Shown: one piece after another, positions 35,312-44,056 of the stretch | Position numbering within the stretch: the first letter of the stretch is position 1 | Layout of the letters: every line of letters begins with the position of its first letter | Assembly (NCBI GenBank): GCA_900322175.1 | Contig: ONYZ01000017.1 | Coordinates: forward strand, 1 to 62,250 | Direction of reading: 5' to 3' | Origin: an uncultured Prevotella sp. | GTDB taxonomy: Bacteria > Bacteroidota > Bacteroidia > Bacteroidales > Bacteroidaceae | Length of the DNA: 62,250 bases | Translations under genes and position numbers: made by a program | Notes under the pieces: generated by a model | Told to the model about the DNA's origin: nothing | Databases searched by the model: none | Seen by the model: the letters and a program-made list of their open reading frames with translations, nothing else

Positions 35312-36609
35312 TTCTTAGTCTTGATTCCGAATACTGCACAAGAAGCAGCTACCAGCAGTATGCCTGATACTATCATCATGTAAGCCTGATTGCTGCCTAC
35401 AAGTGTAAGGATGGAACCACCCAGCAGAGCTGCAACAATCTGTGGCACACAGATGGTTCCATTAAACAGTCCGAGGTATGCACCCATGTGACCATATCCC
35501 TGCAGGGCATTGGTTACCAGCGTAAACGGACAAGCCAACTGAGCAGCCCATGCGCATCCTATTAGCAGGAATGGGATAATCTGTAGATACTGACCTGGGC
35601 AGAACGGGATAAGAGCAAAGCCTACTCCACCGATGGCCATACTTACAGCGTATGCCACCTTGATATTCTTGAATCGAGGGATGAGTGCAGCCCAAGCAAC
35701 AGAGCCCATAGCCTGGATGGCATAGAGCACACCTGTCCAGTTGCCTGCCACCTGATAAGACTCACTGGCCGAATCGGCTGTATCCCAAACAGTTAGCGAC
35801 ACGGCATCTACCACATAGGTCCACATATACAGGAATGCGGCCCAACTGAAGAACTGTACCAGTCCGATACGCCAGAATGCAGATGGGGCATTCTTGAGCA
35901 ATACAAACCAGTTGCCCGAATCTTCCTTCTCCGTAGATACAGGATTATACTCAGCATACTCCTGAGGTGGCCACTCCTTTACCTTAAGAGTGGTGTACAC
36001 AACACATAATATTAGAATAGCAGCTCCAATATAGAACGACCAAATCACAGTATCGGGCACAACGCCCTCAGGAGCAACGTTCTTAAGTCCTATCCATGCA
36101 AAGAAGAATGGGAACAGGAATCCCACCACACTACCAGCATTACAAAGGAACGACTGGATAGAATATGCCTGACCCTTCTGTTTCTCGTTAACCATGTCGC
36201 CCACCATCATCTTAAATGGCTGCATGGCCATGTTGATACTGGTATCGAGCAGCATCAGCATTATCAAGCCGAATACCATCACCATCGATATGGTTAGACC
36301 CAGCGAGCCTGCATTGGGCAACAGACACATCACTGCTACGGCAGTAAGTGCACCTATAAATAAGTATGGTATACGACGACCAAAGCGTGTCCAAGTTCTG
36401 TCGCTCAGTGTTCCCACGATAGGCTGGACCAGGATACCCATCAGTGGTGGTAATATCCAGAAGAAACTCAACGAGTGCGGGTCGGCACCAAGCGTACGGA
36501 ATATACGCGAAATGTTAGCACTCTGAAGGGCATAAGCTATCTGTACGCCAAAGAATCCAAAACTAAGATTCCATAACTTCCAAAATGATAAATCCGGTTT
36601 TTGTTTCAT
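35308..36609 (-). CDS. GPH/SLC45-type major facilitator sugar transporter
   Basis: A 433-residue inner-membrane transporter with about 12 hydrophobic segments. Motif RFGRRIPYLFIG after TM2 and QPIVGTLSDRTWTRFG are typical of the glycoside-cation symporter/sucrose-type branch, in which Bacteroidota MalB-like maltose permeases also fall. It would carry a disaccharide or small oligosaccharide across the inner membrane. Whether it serves the starch locus (maltose) or the arabinan locus is not decided by sequence. It lies between the LacI gene and the membrane sensor, with a 30-base spacer of heptamers before its ATG and a 4-base overlap with the sensor. Confidence 0.8.
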   Translation of the reverse strand: MKQKPDLSFWKLWNLSFGFFGVQIAYALQSANISRIFRTLGADPHSLSFFWILPPLMGILVQPIVGTLSDRTWTRFGRRIPYLFIGALTAVAVMCLLPNAGSLGLTISMVMVFGLIMLMLLDTSINMAMQPFKMMVGDMVNEKQKGQAYSIQSFLCNAGSVVGFLFPFFFAWIGLKNVAPEGVVPDTVIWSFYIGAAILILCVVYTTLKVKEWPPQEYAEYNPVSTEKEDSGNWFVLLKNAPSAFWRIGLVQFFSWAAFLYMWTYVVDAVSLTVWDTADSASESYQVAGNWTGVLYAIQAMGSVAWAALIPRFKNIKVAYAVSMAIGGVGFALIPFCPGQYLQIIPFLLIGCAWAAQLACPFTLVTNALQGYGHMGAYLGLFNGTICVPQIVAALLGGSILTLVGSNQAYMMIVSGILLVAASCAVFGIKTKK

Positions 36610-36639
36610 ATCTCTAAATTCTTAATTCTCAAATCTTAA

Positions 36640-37665
36640 TTATCTGGTTGTTCCTCTTACCACTAGCCTAGTTCTCACCACGCGTTTCTCTATCTTATCG
36701 AGTGGCGACAGGCCCTCAACCTTGTCCATTAATATGGTGGCAGCCTCTTCGCCCACCTTATGACCACGTTGCTCCACGGTGGTAAGCATCGGGTCGCAGG
36801 CCACGGCACGCTGGCCGTTAGTAAATCCACATATCTGCACCTCATCAGGCACTTTTATGCCAGCATGCTTCAAAGTATATAGTATGCCGATGGCAGTATC
36901 ATCGTTCACAGCAAAATAGCCGTCAGGGGGATTATCCATAGCCATCAACTGGGGCGTGAGTTCCTCAGCCGAAGTACGGTTATCACACACCTTCACTATG
37001 TCCTCGTCTATCTGAAATCCATGCGTCAACAGAGCATCCTTATAGCCGTTGTAACGGTTCTTGGATATCTCCAACTGCATTGGACTTCCATAGAAGGCAA
37101 CTCGCTTGCATCCCGATTCTATCAGATGTGTAACGGCATTCATGGCGCCCATATAGTCGTCTACCACCACTCTGCTGGCATTCACGCCTGTACATATTCT
37201 GTCGTAGAACACCATCGGTATGCCAGCATCTATCAACTTCTGATAGTGATCGTAGTTCTTGGTATCCTTGGCCTGCGAAACAATCACGCCACAAACCTTA
37301 TAGCGATGGAAGTTCTCACAAATCTGCGCCTCACGCTCATATTGTTCGCCACTCAGCGCCACCATTATCTGATAGCTACGGGCACTGGCCGTTTCCTCTA
37401 TACCCGTAAGAATAGACGAGAAATAATAATGTGTAAACTCTGGCACGATGACACCTATCAGTCTCTGCGGCATAACGCGACTGTGACGCAGAGCCTCACC
37501 GATGGCATTGGGATAGAAGTTGTGATCACGGGCAAACTGCTGGATAGCCCTGCGACGCTCTTCGCTGATGTGGGGCGAATCCTTGAGTGCACGCGACACC
37601 GTAGCCACAGAAATTCCAAACTCCCGTGCTATATCCTTCATTGTCATTGGCGTCTTTTTTTCCAT
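36640..37665 (-). CDS. LacI-family transcriptional regulator
   Basis: A 341-residue LacI protein of standard length. HTH: MKDIAREFGISVATVSRALK (residues about 9-28), hinge region around PNAIGEALR, then a periplasmic-binding-type sensor (IGVIVPEFTHYYFSSILTGI through TTVEQRGHKVGEEAA). The recognition helix SVATVSRAL is of the type that reads palindromes with central CG, matching TGCAAACGTTTGCA at 20197-20210 and its variant at 12483-12496. It therefore may control the starch locus, sensing maltose or a derivative. It leads a run of three minus-strand genes with the transporter and sensor. Its promoter is at 37688-37718. Confidence 0.85.
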   Translation of the reverse strand: MEKKTPMTMKDIAREFGISVATVSRALKDSPHISEERRRAIQQFARDHNFYPNAIGEALRHSRVMPQRLIGVIVPEFTHYYFSSILTGIEETASARSYQIMVALSGEQYEREAQICENFHRYKVCGVIVSQAKDTKNYDHYQKLIDAGIPMVFYDRICTGVNASRVVVDDYMGAMNAVTHLIESGCKRVAFYGSPMQLEISKNRYNGYKDALLTHGFQIDEDIVKVCDNRTSAEELTPQLMAMDNPPDGYFAVNDDTAIGILYTLKHAGIKVPDEVQICGFTNGQRAVACDPMLTTVEQRGHKVGEEAATILMDKVEGLSPLDKIEKRVVRTRLVVRGTTR

Positions 37666-37687
37666 CGGTTATCAATTATTCTGCGTG

Positions 37688-37766
37688 CAAAGATAATGCA
37701 AAATGTGCAAACAACAAAAAAAATCAAGAATTATTTCTTGCAGAATCCATAATTATCCGTAATTAT
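37688..37766 (-). promoter_or_regulatory. LacI gene promoter with two upstream palindromes
   Basis: TATCTTTG (37695-37688) with TTTG 19 bases upstream (37718-37715) forms the promoter. A perfect palindrome CAAGAA-TTAT-TTCTTG (37725-37740) sits directly upstream, and ATAATTA-tccg-TAATTAT at 37749-37766 follows. They could be regulator sites; neither resembles the TGCAAACGTTTGCA type. Confidence 0.5.
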
Positions 37767-37794
37767 GCAGCTCGAGCTTGCTCATGCTTTATTC

Positions 37795-39486
37795 TCACTT
37801 AATCACGACCTTACGTCCTCCGTGGATGTAGAGGCCCTTCTTCGTTGGCTGGGCGACGAGGCGGCGGCCGTCGAGGGTGTAGTAGTCTAAGGAATTTAGG
37901 AATTCAGGATTATTTCCTTGATTCCAAGATTCCTTAGAGATAGAGATAATGCCCGTCTGCTCGCTGCTGTCGCCAAAGTTGAGGTTGAAGGCGCGGGCGG
38001 TGTTCGGGTTGGTGGGGTCGCCACAGGTCAGGTCGTTGCCGAGCTGGAAGTAGGCGCGGAAGGCGCCGAGCCTGTAGCTGTTGGTGCTGGGCCAGTAGAG
38101 CTTGTTGGCGGCGCCCAGGTAGAGGTTGACAGCGGGGTCGGCGTAGATAGGGGCGGGGCTGTAGGTGCCGACGAAGGTGACGTAACCGTCCAGGCTGGTG
38201 GTGGCGTGGTCGGCGGGTGCGTCATTGGTGACGGTCACGCCGGTGAATATGGGATTCTTCAGGTCGTAGTCGTCGGGGTTGTCGGCGTAGGCGGCGGCGA
38301 ACTCATCGGCGGTCATGCCGTCGGGGATGGGCCACTTCACGATGTAGGCGACGCCGGGCTCGACGGTCTTGGCAGGAAGGAAGTCGAGGTTGAGCGTGCC
38401 GGTCTGCTGGTCGAAGCCGGTGTTGCAGGCTTGGCTGTTGCCGAGGGTCATCAGGGTGGCTCCTTCGAGGGGTGTGCCGTCGAGCTCGTGACCGCTCTCG
38501 GCTTGGTCGTCACCGAGGGCGAAGGGCAGGCAGAGGGTGTTCCACGCGCCGTCCTTGTAGAGGGTGCGGCCAGAGAGTGTCACGTTATAGACCAAGCCGT
38601 TGGCGGCGTCGATGGCGGTGCTGTTGCTGGCGGCATCGCTGAGGGACAGGTTGCAGTCGTAGGGTCGCAGGGTCTTGCCTGCAAGAGAGTAGTAGTCGCC
38701 CCAGCTGCATTCGTTGCCGTCCTCGTCGTAGAGCGTCTTGCCGTCGGCGATGTTCACGGATTTGCCGGGGCCAGGGCGGTAGCTGCTGGCCTTGATGAAG
38801 TCGGTGGCGTTGGTCCAGCCGAGGGTGATGTCCCCGTTGGTATAGATGCCGTAGCTGTATTCGCTGGTGGCGGTGACCTGGCCGCCGGTGATGGTGACGT
38901 CGCCGCCGGCATAGATGCCTTCGCTGTTGCTGGTGGCGGTGACCTTGCCGCCGGTGATGGTGACGCTGCCTCTGGCAGAGATGCCATAGCCGTTGGTGCT
39001 GGTGGCGGTGACGGTGCCGCCGCGGATGACGACAATGCCATATTTGATGCCGTAGTTGGTGGCGGTGATGTCGAGGGTGCCGGTGCCGAGGGTCTGGCCG
39101 TAGATGGTCAGTATGTCGTTGGTGCCTTCTGCAAAGATGCCGTCATTATTGTTCACGGTCATCGTATAGCCGTCGGCCAGGATGATGTTCACATTGTCCT
39201 TGCAGTTAATCGCGCCGCTGTAGCTGATGTCGCTGTTCACCACGTACCACTTGGTCGTGCCTTTGCTGCCGAGGCTGGTCTCGCTGCCGGTGAGCACGGT
39301 GGCGAGGACGATCTGCTGGTTGCCTTCGGCGTCGATGTAGCTGACGGGCTCGGTGGTCTGCGCCCACGCCGTGGCGGTGGTTAATACTGCGAGCAGCAGG
39401 GTGATGGCTGCGCGCCTGAGGCTTGCGCCGCCGAGCCTCCAGGCCGTGGGCGCGAAGAAATGCTTCTGGTTCATTGTTCTTTTCAT
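37795..39486 (-). CDS. Secreted repeat (beta-helix-like) surface protein with C-terminal sorting-type tail
   Basis: A 563-residue secreted protein with signal peptide (cleavage near TAWAQ). Residues about 95-230 are a repetitive beta-helix-like region (SVTITGGKVTATS, DVTITGGQVTATS) related to that of the lipoproteins in this island. The C-terminal half contains a conserved Bacteroidota unit (DGAWNTLCLPFALGD; FDQQTGTLNLDFLPA) often found in such surface proteins, and the chain ends with SLDYYTLDGRRL and KKVVIK-like tail. Function is unknown; binding to surfaces or glycans is a reasonable guess. The DNA is very GC-rich, so long antisense frames exist and are not genes. It is transcribed divergently from the first peptide/lipoprotein module. 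Confidence 0.7.
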   Translation of the reverse strand: MKRTMNQKHFFAPTAWRLGGASLRRAAITLLLAVLTTATAWAQTTEPVSYIDAEGNQQIVLATVLTGSETSLGSKGTTKWYVVNSDISYSGAINCKDNVNIILADGYTMTVNNNDGIFAEGTNDILTIYGQTLGTGTLDITATNYGIKYGIVVIRGGTVTATSTNGYGISARGSVTITGGKVTATSNSEGIYAGGDVTITGGQVTATSEYSYGIYTNGDITLGWTNATDFIKASSYRPGPGKSVNIADGKTLYDEDGNECSWGDYYSLAGKTLRPYDCNLSLSDAASNSTAIDAANGLVYNVTLSGRTLYKDGAWNTLCLPFALGDDQAESGHELDGTPLEGATLMTLGNSQACNTGFDQQTGTLNLDFLPAKTVEPGVAYIVKWPIPDGMTADEFAAAYADNPDDYDLKNPIFTGVTVTNDAPADHATTSLDGYVTFVGTYSPAPIYADPAVNLYLGAANKLYWPSTNSYRLGAFRAYFQLGNDLTCGDPTNPNTARAFNLNFGDSSEQTGIISISKESWNQGNNPEFLNSLDYYTLDGRRLVAQPTKKGLYIHGGRKVVIK

Positions 39487-39527
39487 ATTGTTTTCTTCTT
39501 ATTATTATTGTTCGCTGAAATCGCGTG

Positions 39528-39587
39528 CAAAGATACATATTTTCTGAGAATTATCGGCGCGTAATCCAAAAATAATACTTACCTTTG
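39528..39587. promoter_or_regulatory. Divergent promoter pair
   Basis: The minus-strand -7 box TATCTTTG (39535-39528) serves the secreted repeat protein. The plus-strand -7 box TACCTTTG (39580-39587) serves the small peptide gene. The two are 44 bases apart, so their upstream elements overlap and may be jointly regulated. Confidence 0.6.
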
Positions 39588-39637
39588 CAGCCGAATTTCG
39601 ATAGACATAGTAATAAACATTAATTATAGTACGGAAT

Positions 39638-39769
39638 ATGAAACAGAAGAGAGTGTACGGACGGCCGGAGATGAGGGTCGTGGAGATGAGACACAAGTGC
39701 TGCATCCTCGCGGGGAGCGGCGAGAGACAGGCCACAATGACCGTAACTTATGAGGAGGAGGACATATAG
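39638..39769 (+). CDS. Small Cys-Cys peptide, module copy 1 (43 aa)
   Basis: ATG 39638 to TAG 39767-39769 encodes 43 residues: MKQKRVYGRPEMRVVEMRHK, then CCILAGSGE and an acidic end TYEEEDI. Two paralogues are at 45800-45934 and 48547-48681, conserved in the YGRPEM, VVE, KCCIL, GSG and VTY positions, with substitutions consistent with protein-level selection. No signal peptide or membrane helix is present. Small proteins with a YxxPxMxVVEL start are common in Bacteroidota, but I know no function for them. It sits immediately before a lipoprotein gene, as do both paralogues. Confidence 0.65.
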   Translation: MKQKRVYGRPEMRVVEMRHKCCILAGSGERQATMTVTYEEEDI

Positions 39770-39773
39770 AATA

Positions 39774-39815
39774 ATTGAGAATTGAGAATTGAGAATTGAG
39801 AATTGAGAATGGAGA
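39774..39815 (+). repeat. Heptanucleotide tandem repeat directly before the lipoprotein start, copy 1
   Basis: Five exact ATTGAGA units followed by ATGGAGA, ending at the ATG of MEHIKHL (39816). Copy 2 has the same count on the other strand; copy 3 has fewer and mixed units. This is a slippage-prone tract within the translation initiation region. Confidence 0.8.
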
Positions 39816-41988
39816 ATGGAACATATTAAGCATTTAAGTCTGGGCTGGCTGGTCAGTGGGCGGCGCGATGATGGCCGCAGCCCTCTTGTTGGCGGGGTGT
39901 ACGAGCGATGACAATGTGGCCGTGGAGCCGCAGCAGCAGGCGCAGGCGACGGTGATTCGAGTGACGGTCGGAGCGGGGATTACTGACCCCACCCCCGACC
40001 CCTCCCCTACAAGGGAGGGGAGTTCCGCGGATGACGGCGCAGCAGCTCCCCTCCCATCAAGGGGAGGGACAGGGGTGGGGTCTGTAACCCACTCAGCGGG
40101 GAGTAGCGCCACGACCCGCTCGGCGGTGACGACATCGGGCGGGACGCGCACGCTGACGTTCACGGGGCCGGTGGGTGACCCGGGCGACGACGGCTACTCG
40201 CCGGGCGACAGGCTCTACATCGTGCGGGCGCTGGCGGACGGGAAGTGCCTGGCGGGCGAGCTGACGATGAAGGGCTCGCCGACGGAGGACGGCACGCAGG
40301 CCACGTTCGAGGGCGACCTGACGGTGTACGACAGCGAGGGCGGCGAGGCGACGCACGACTTCGGCGGCGAGGACCCGCTGGAGGGCTCGACGGCGACGCT
40401 GATACATGCGGCGATGTCGGCCAAGGCGGGCGACTACTCGTTCAACTTCGAGACGCGGGCGCTGACGTTTGACGAGGCGACGCGCGTGGCCGCCTCGGTG
40501 GAGGCGCTGATGACCAAGGGGCTCCGGGTCTCGGGCGGCTACGACGGCTCGGGCTTCGCGCTGCAGAAGGCGACGGCCCAGCCGATACTGGGTTGCACCA
40601 TCGCGGGGCTGACGGCCGGGGCCACGTTCGCCATGGCCTACAGCGTGAGCGCGGACGGCTCGACGTACGACGACATCACGACGGGCTCCGTCACCGCCGA
40701 CGCGCAGGGCACGGCCACCTTCGCCTGTCTGGCCACCGAGGAATACAATGACGGCCAGGCGAGCCACACCAACATCTACCACCGCATCCGCCTGACGAAC
40801 ACCGCCGACGGCGCCGACACGTATGACGTCAGCATCGGGCAGAAGGAGCTACAGTCGAAGGTGTATAACCTCAGCCGCATCTGGTACGACGGGGCGATGC
40901 ACCGGCTCGTGGACCTGGACGGCGTGACGAAGACGACCCATCCCGAAGGCCTGACGCTGAAGGACGGCGACGTGGTGAAGGGATTGCTCAACGGCTATTC
41001 TAAGATCTCGCAGCGCCTCCAAATCTCCATCGCCGACGGCGCGACGGTGATACTCAAAGGCGTGGTCATCCGAGGCAACGACGACACCAGATATATGTGG
41101 GCGGGTCTGACCTGCCTGGGCGACGCCACCATCATCCTGGCCGACGGCTCGAAGAACACGGTGAAGGGATTCCATGAGAATTATCCCGGCATCTTTATTG
41201 CCGGGGGATACACGCTCACCATCCGTGGCTCGGGCTCGCTCGCGGCCAGCCCATACGATGGCGGTACGACTAAATCCTATGGCGCGGGCATCGGCGGAGC
41301 CCAAGGTGTAGCCTGCGGAAACATCGTCATCGAGGGCGGCGACATCACCGCCACGAGCGGCAGCTATGCCGCGGGCATCGGCGGCGGACGAAATGTAAGC
41401 TGCGGCACCATCACCATCAGCGGCGGCACCGTCAACGCCACGGGCTATACCACCGGCGCGGGCATCGGCAGCGGTGAAGGAACTTCTACTAAACCTTCCA
41501 CCTGCGGCGACATCACCATCAGCGGCACGGCCCACGTCACGGCCACGAGCGACTATGGCACGGGCATCGGCAGCGGCGAGTATGGCACCGTCAGCGGCAC
41601 CATCAGCATCAGCGGCTCGGCCAACGTCACCGCCACGGGCGGCGAGTACAGCGCGGGCATCGGCAGCGGCCACGAGGGCTCGTGCAACGCAATCAACATC
41701 ACGGGCGGCACCGTCACGGCCAATGGCGGCGGTACAGGTAACGTCGCTGCGGGCATCGGCAGCGGCTACTATGGCTCGTGCGGCGCCATCGTCATCGGCT
41801 CCGGCATCACCAAGGTCGTCGCCACAAAGAGAGGCAACAATTCAGCCCACATCGGCGCGGGCGCTAATGGCTCCTGCGGCACGGTGACCATCGACGGCAT
41901 GGAGAACGCCACCACGTCGAGCACGTTCCCGCACCTGACATCCACCGTGGACGGCAATACGTGGACGCTGACGAAGGCGTCGAACTAA
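39816..41988 (+). CDS. Fimbrillin-like/beta-helix lipoprotein, module copy 1 (N-terminal frameshift)
   Basis: The conserved start MEHIKHLSLGWLV lies at 39816 in a different frame from the rest. The long frame is open from GTG 39856 (GGAMMAAALLLAGC, lipobox Cys15). Paralogue 3 has extra residues between these two parts in one frame, so a small deletion with frameshift is likely here. The body has a fimbrillin-like N-terminal region (to about residue 340 of the GTG product) and a C-terminal repeat of about 29 residues (CGTITISGGTVNATG, AAGIGSG), typical of a right-handed beta-helix. A palindromic GC-rich element (39982-40085) is inserted in frame. Expression may rely on GTG 39856, giving 710 residues. 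Confidence 0.65.
39982..40085 (+). repeat. GC-rich palindromic element, copy A (in-frame within a lipoprotein gene)
   Basis: About 104 bases from CTGACCCCACCCCCGAC to GGGGTGGGGTCTG, with inverted ends and internal complementary runs (CCCTCCCCT/AGGGGAGGG). It encodes TDPTPDPSPTREG and later PLPSRGGTGVGSV. The paralogue at 43871-45769 has GAGI directly followed by SDGEATTRS here, so the element is an insertion. Confidence 0.75.
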
Positions 41989-41993
41989 GCCAC

Positions 41994-42083
41994 AGACCCC
42001 ACCGCGCAGCTCCCCTCCCATGTAGGGGAAAGGCTACGGGTAGGCGAGCTCTGCTCGGGAATGGAGTCGGGGGTGGGGTCAGT
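41994..42083. repeat. GC-rich palindromic element, copy B
   Basis: It begins at CAGACCCCACCGCGCAGC just after the lipoprotein stop and ends with GGGGGTGGGGTCAG. The terminal runs are complementary. It is non-coding. Confidence 0.6.
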
Positions 42084-42118
42084 AACTCCTGAACTCCTAA
42101 ACTCCTTAGAAACAGTAA

Positions 42119-42144
42119 ATGGCTGCGCCGAGTGCGCAGCCATT
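42119..42144. terminator. Bidirectional terminator-like hairpin between convergent genes
   Basis: Stem ATGGCTGCG/CGCAGCCAT with a short loop lies between the plus-strand lipoprotein and the minus-strand gene at 42247. AT-rich flanks occur on both sides. Confidence 0.6.
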
Positions 42145-42175
42145 CCTTTATTCCTGAATTCCTTAGACACTCCAC

Positions 42176-42236
42176 GCCCCTGTAGGGGCGATTTTGTCCT
42201 TAAGCGGACAAAGTCTTCAAGCTGGGGGTGGGGTCA
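42176..42236. repeat. GC-rich palindromic element, copy C (degenerate)
   Basis: It starts CGCCCCTGTAGGGGCG and ends GGGGGTGGGGTCAGTA, sharing the terminal block with other copies. It sits directly after the stop of the gene at 42247. Confidence 0.5.
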
Positions 42237-42246
42237 GTAATCTCTT

Positions 42247-43380
42247 CTACTCCGGCGTGACGGGCGTCACCTCGCCGCCGCCGTCCGAGCCGCCCTGGTC
42301 GTCGTCGTCACCCGATGGCGTGGGCGTCGGCGCGGGCGTCGAGCCGGAGAGGGGCACGAGCGTGTAGTCCTTCATGATGTTGACGTCGTCGCCGGGCTTG
42401 ACCACCACGCCGTCGAGGGAGACGCAGAGTCCGCCGGCCTTCTTCGCCAGCTTGTCGAGGGAGATGATGCGCACGGGCACGACGACTGGCTCCTGGCCGG
42501 GGGCGGAGGGCTCGGGGTCGAGGGCGAAGGCCTTGGGGTACTTGGCCACGAGGTTGATCCACGTCCAGCCGCTGGACACCTGGTAGTAGTGGTTGCCCAC
42601 GACGGTGCTCTCCACATACACGCGCTTGTTGTTGCGGCGCGCCTCGTCGTAGAGGTCGCGGTACTTGTCCTGCTTCTGCTTCATCCGGGCGATGACTTGC
42701 TCGAAGCGCTCGGGGTGGGCGTCGGTCAGTGCGACGGCGTTGATGACCATCGTCACGTGGCGCATGGCCAGGTCGGTGGCCTCGCGCGCCTCCTTCAGGT
42801 CGATGTTCTGTCGCTCGGCCTGCTCGGCGTCGCGCAGGTTGATGAGCTGGTGCACCTCGGCGGTCTTGGCCACCATGTCGGCGATGACGCTGGTAAGGCC
42901 CAGCTCGGCGGCGGCGTCCTGCTGCGCCTGGCTCTGCTGGAAGTCGTCGTACCACTGCTCCACAGCCTCGTTCTCACGCTCGTAGGCCATCGAGGGGTCG
43001 GGCTTGTACACGTCCCACAGCGAGCCGAAGAGCTGTGCGGCCTGCTGCTTCGTGGGCATCGAGGCCATCTTCTCGTAGGCCGCGCGCTGGTTCTTCACAA
43101 ACTGCACGAGCACGTCGCGCTCGTCGTCCTTCTTCGCAATCTGCTCTGTGTACTCCGACTTTGTCGACTGCTTGTAGCCCTGGTTCTCGTAGTCTTCGGC
43201 GGTCTTCAGCTCGGTGATGAACGGCGCGAGGCGCGCGGGGGCGGGATTGTCATCCGTGTACTCTTCGTCCAGCACCTCTATCTGCTCGCCCGCGTGTCGG
43301 CGGTGCAGGTCGTTGGGCCAGTCGCTCGTCTTGACGTACGGCAACTGCGGAATACTGTCAATGTCATTGAAATCTGCCAT
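42247..43380 (-). CDS. Helical protein, possibly DUF6261-like
   Basis: From ATG 43380 (MADFNDIDSIPQLPYVKTSD) the product is 377 residues. The upstream GTG at 43440 would add 20 residues but lies inside the tandem-repeat leader, so ATG is preferred. Residues about 75-260 are helical (ELKTAEDYENQGY; ELGLTSVIADMVAK; VIARMKQKQDKYRDLYDEAR), reminiscent of DUF6261 proteins that occur in Bacteroidota. The C-terminal part contains a strand-rich segment and a low-complexity tail (PAPTPTPSGDDDD). There is no signal peptide. I do not know its function. It lies within the GC-rich island and has a long, repeat-filled 5' leader. Confidence 0.55.
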   Translation of the reverse strand: MADFNDIDSIPQLPYVKTSDWPNDLHRRHAGEQIEVLDEEYTDDNPAPARLAPFITELKTAEDYENQGYKQSTKSEYTEQIAKKDDERDVLVQFVKNQRAAYEKMASMPTKQQAAQLFGSLWDVYKPDPSMAYERENEAVEQWYDDFQQSQAQQDAAAELGLTSVIADMVAKTAEVHQLINLRDAEQAERQNIDLKEAREATDLAMRHVTMVINAVALTDAHPERFEQVIARMKQKQDKYRDLYDEARRNNKRVYVESTVVGNHYYQVSSGWTWINLVAKYPKAFALDPEPSAPGQEPVVVPVRIISLDKLAKKAGGLCVSLDGVVVKPGDDVNIMKDYTLVPLSGSTPAPTPTPSGDDDDQGGSDGGGEVTPVTPE

Positions 43381-43437
43381 AGGTTTCAGTATTTTTTTGT
43401 TGATGATTGGGTGAATTGTCTCTCGTTCTTGCTCTCC

Positions 43438-43609
43438 CACGGGGTGGTAGAGTCACTTTCGGTGTCCGTTCAGCCTCTCCCACGAGGTGGTAGAGCCACT
43501 TTTGGTGTCCGTTTGCCATCGACCACGGGGTGGTAGAGCCACTTTAGGTATCCGTTTGCCATCGACCACGGGGTGGTAGAGCCTGAACGGCCATCCGTTT
43601 GCCCTCGCC
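43438..43609. repeat. 43-bp tandem repeat, four units, in the leader of the 42247 gene
   Basis: Units start at 43438, 43481, 43524 and 43567, each beginning CACGGGGTGGTAGAG or a one-base variant and continuing about CACTTTnGGTGTCCGTT. The last unit is degenerate in its second half. Period 43 is not a multiple of three, so it is not a coding repeat. There are no spacers, so it is not a CRISPR array. Confidence 0.85.
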
Positions 43610-43719
43610 GGGCGCCCGGCGGGGCTGAACGCTGGGCGGAGGTCGCCCGCCGTCGCAAGTTTGACTTTCGTTCATACTCCGTTGGCTCTTGATGTTGGTG
43701 AATACTCAGATAACAGCGG

Positions 43720-43768
43720 CAAAGATATGAAAAATCCCCGAAACGACCAAATGTTTCGAGGATTTTTT
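43720..43768 (-). promoter_or_regulatory. Promoter of the 42247 gene overlapping a hairpin
   Basis: TTTG (43751-43748), 20 bases, TATCTTTG (43727-43720). The predicted mRNA has a leader of about 335 nt that includes the four 43-bp repeats. A hairpin (AAAATCC-CCGAAAC and GTTTCG-AGGATTTT, 43731-43768) followed by T-runs on both sides spans the promoter and may terminate transcription from the upstream lipoprotein gene. Confidence 0.6.
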
Positions 43769-43847
43769 TCACTCCGACCCCGCGAAGCCCACGTCCCTGC
43801 CGCAGGGTTGTAAGTTCTTGCTCTGGCAAGCGGCAAAGCCGAGTCAC

Positions 43848-44056
43848 TGACCCCACCCCCGACCCCTCCCCTACGATGGGAGGGGAGAGCGGACGCCCGC
43901 CGCGAGGCTCCCCGCCCCTGCAAGGCGACGGCCCTTCTCCGCGCTTCTCCCCGCCCGCTCCCCGCCCCTTTCTTGCGTCCCGCTGGTAGCAAGCGTCGCA
44001 AAGCGCCGAGCGGAGGGGAGGGGTGGCCGTAAGGCCGGGGTGGGGTGTGAGGGGCT
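43848..44056. repeat. GC-rich palindromic element, copy D (overlaps a gene's 3' end)
   Basis: It starts CACTGACCCCACCCCCGAC and ends near GGGGTGTGAGGGGCT. The last 100 bases (43957-44056) are identical to 46088-46187. It encodes the last 61 residues of the lipoprotein gene and provides its stop codon. Confidence 0.7.

Noticed and set aside
37749-37766. Intrinsic terminator at the ATAATTA/TAATTAT palindrome
   Set aside because: The stem is all A/T and no T-run follows in the expected direction; it fits a protein-binding site better.
37918-39384. 488-codon open frame antisense to the secreted repeat protein
   Set aside because: It is a by-product of GC-rich repetitive codons; its translation is Gly/Val/Ala-rich without any domain, while the opposite strand has a signal peptide and a sorting-type tail.
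39774-39815. Phase variation by frameshift at the heptamer tract
   Set aside because: The tract lies outside the lipoprotein reading frame, so unit changes alter spacing rather than frame; only length control remains plausible.
42589-43536. 315-codon open frame antisense to the 42247 gene
   Set aside because: Leu/Val/His-rich low-complexity product that also runs through the non-coding 43-bp repeats; it mirrors the real helical protein.
43438-43609. CRISPR array
   Set aside because: The 43-bp units are directly adjacent without spacers, and no cas genes are in the window.
43470-43856. 128-codon minus-strand frame through the 43-bp repeats
   Set aside because: It starts in a palindromic element and crosses the promoter hairpin; the repeat period is not a multiple of three, so the protein repeats are not maintained.
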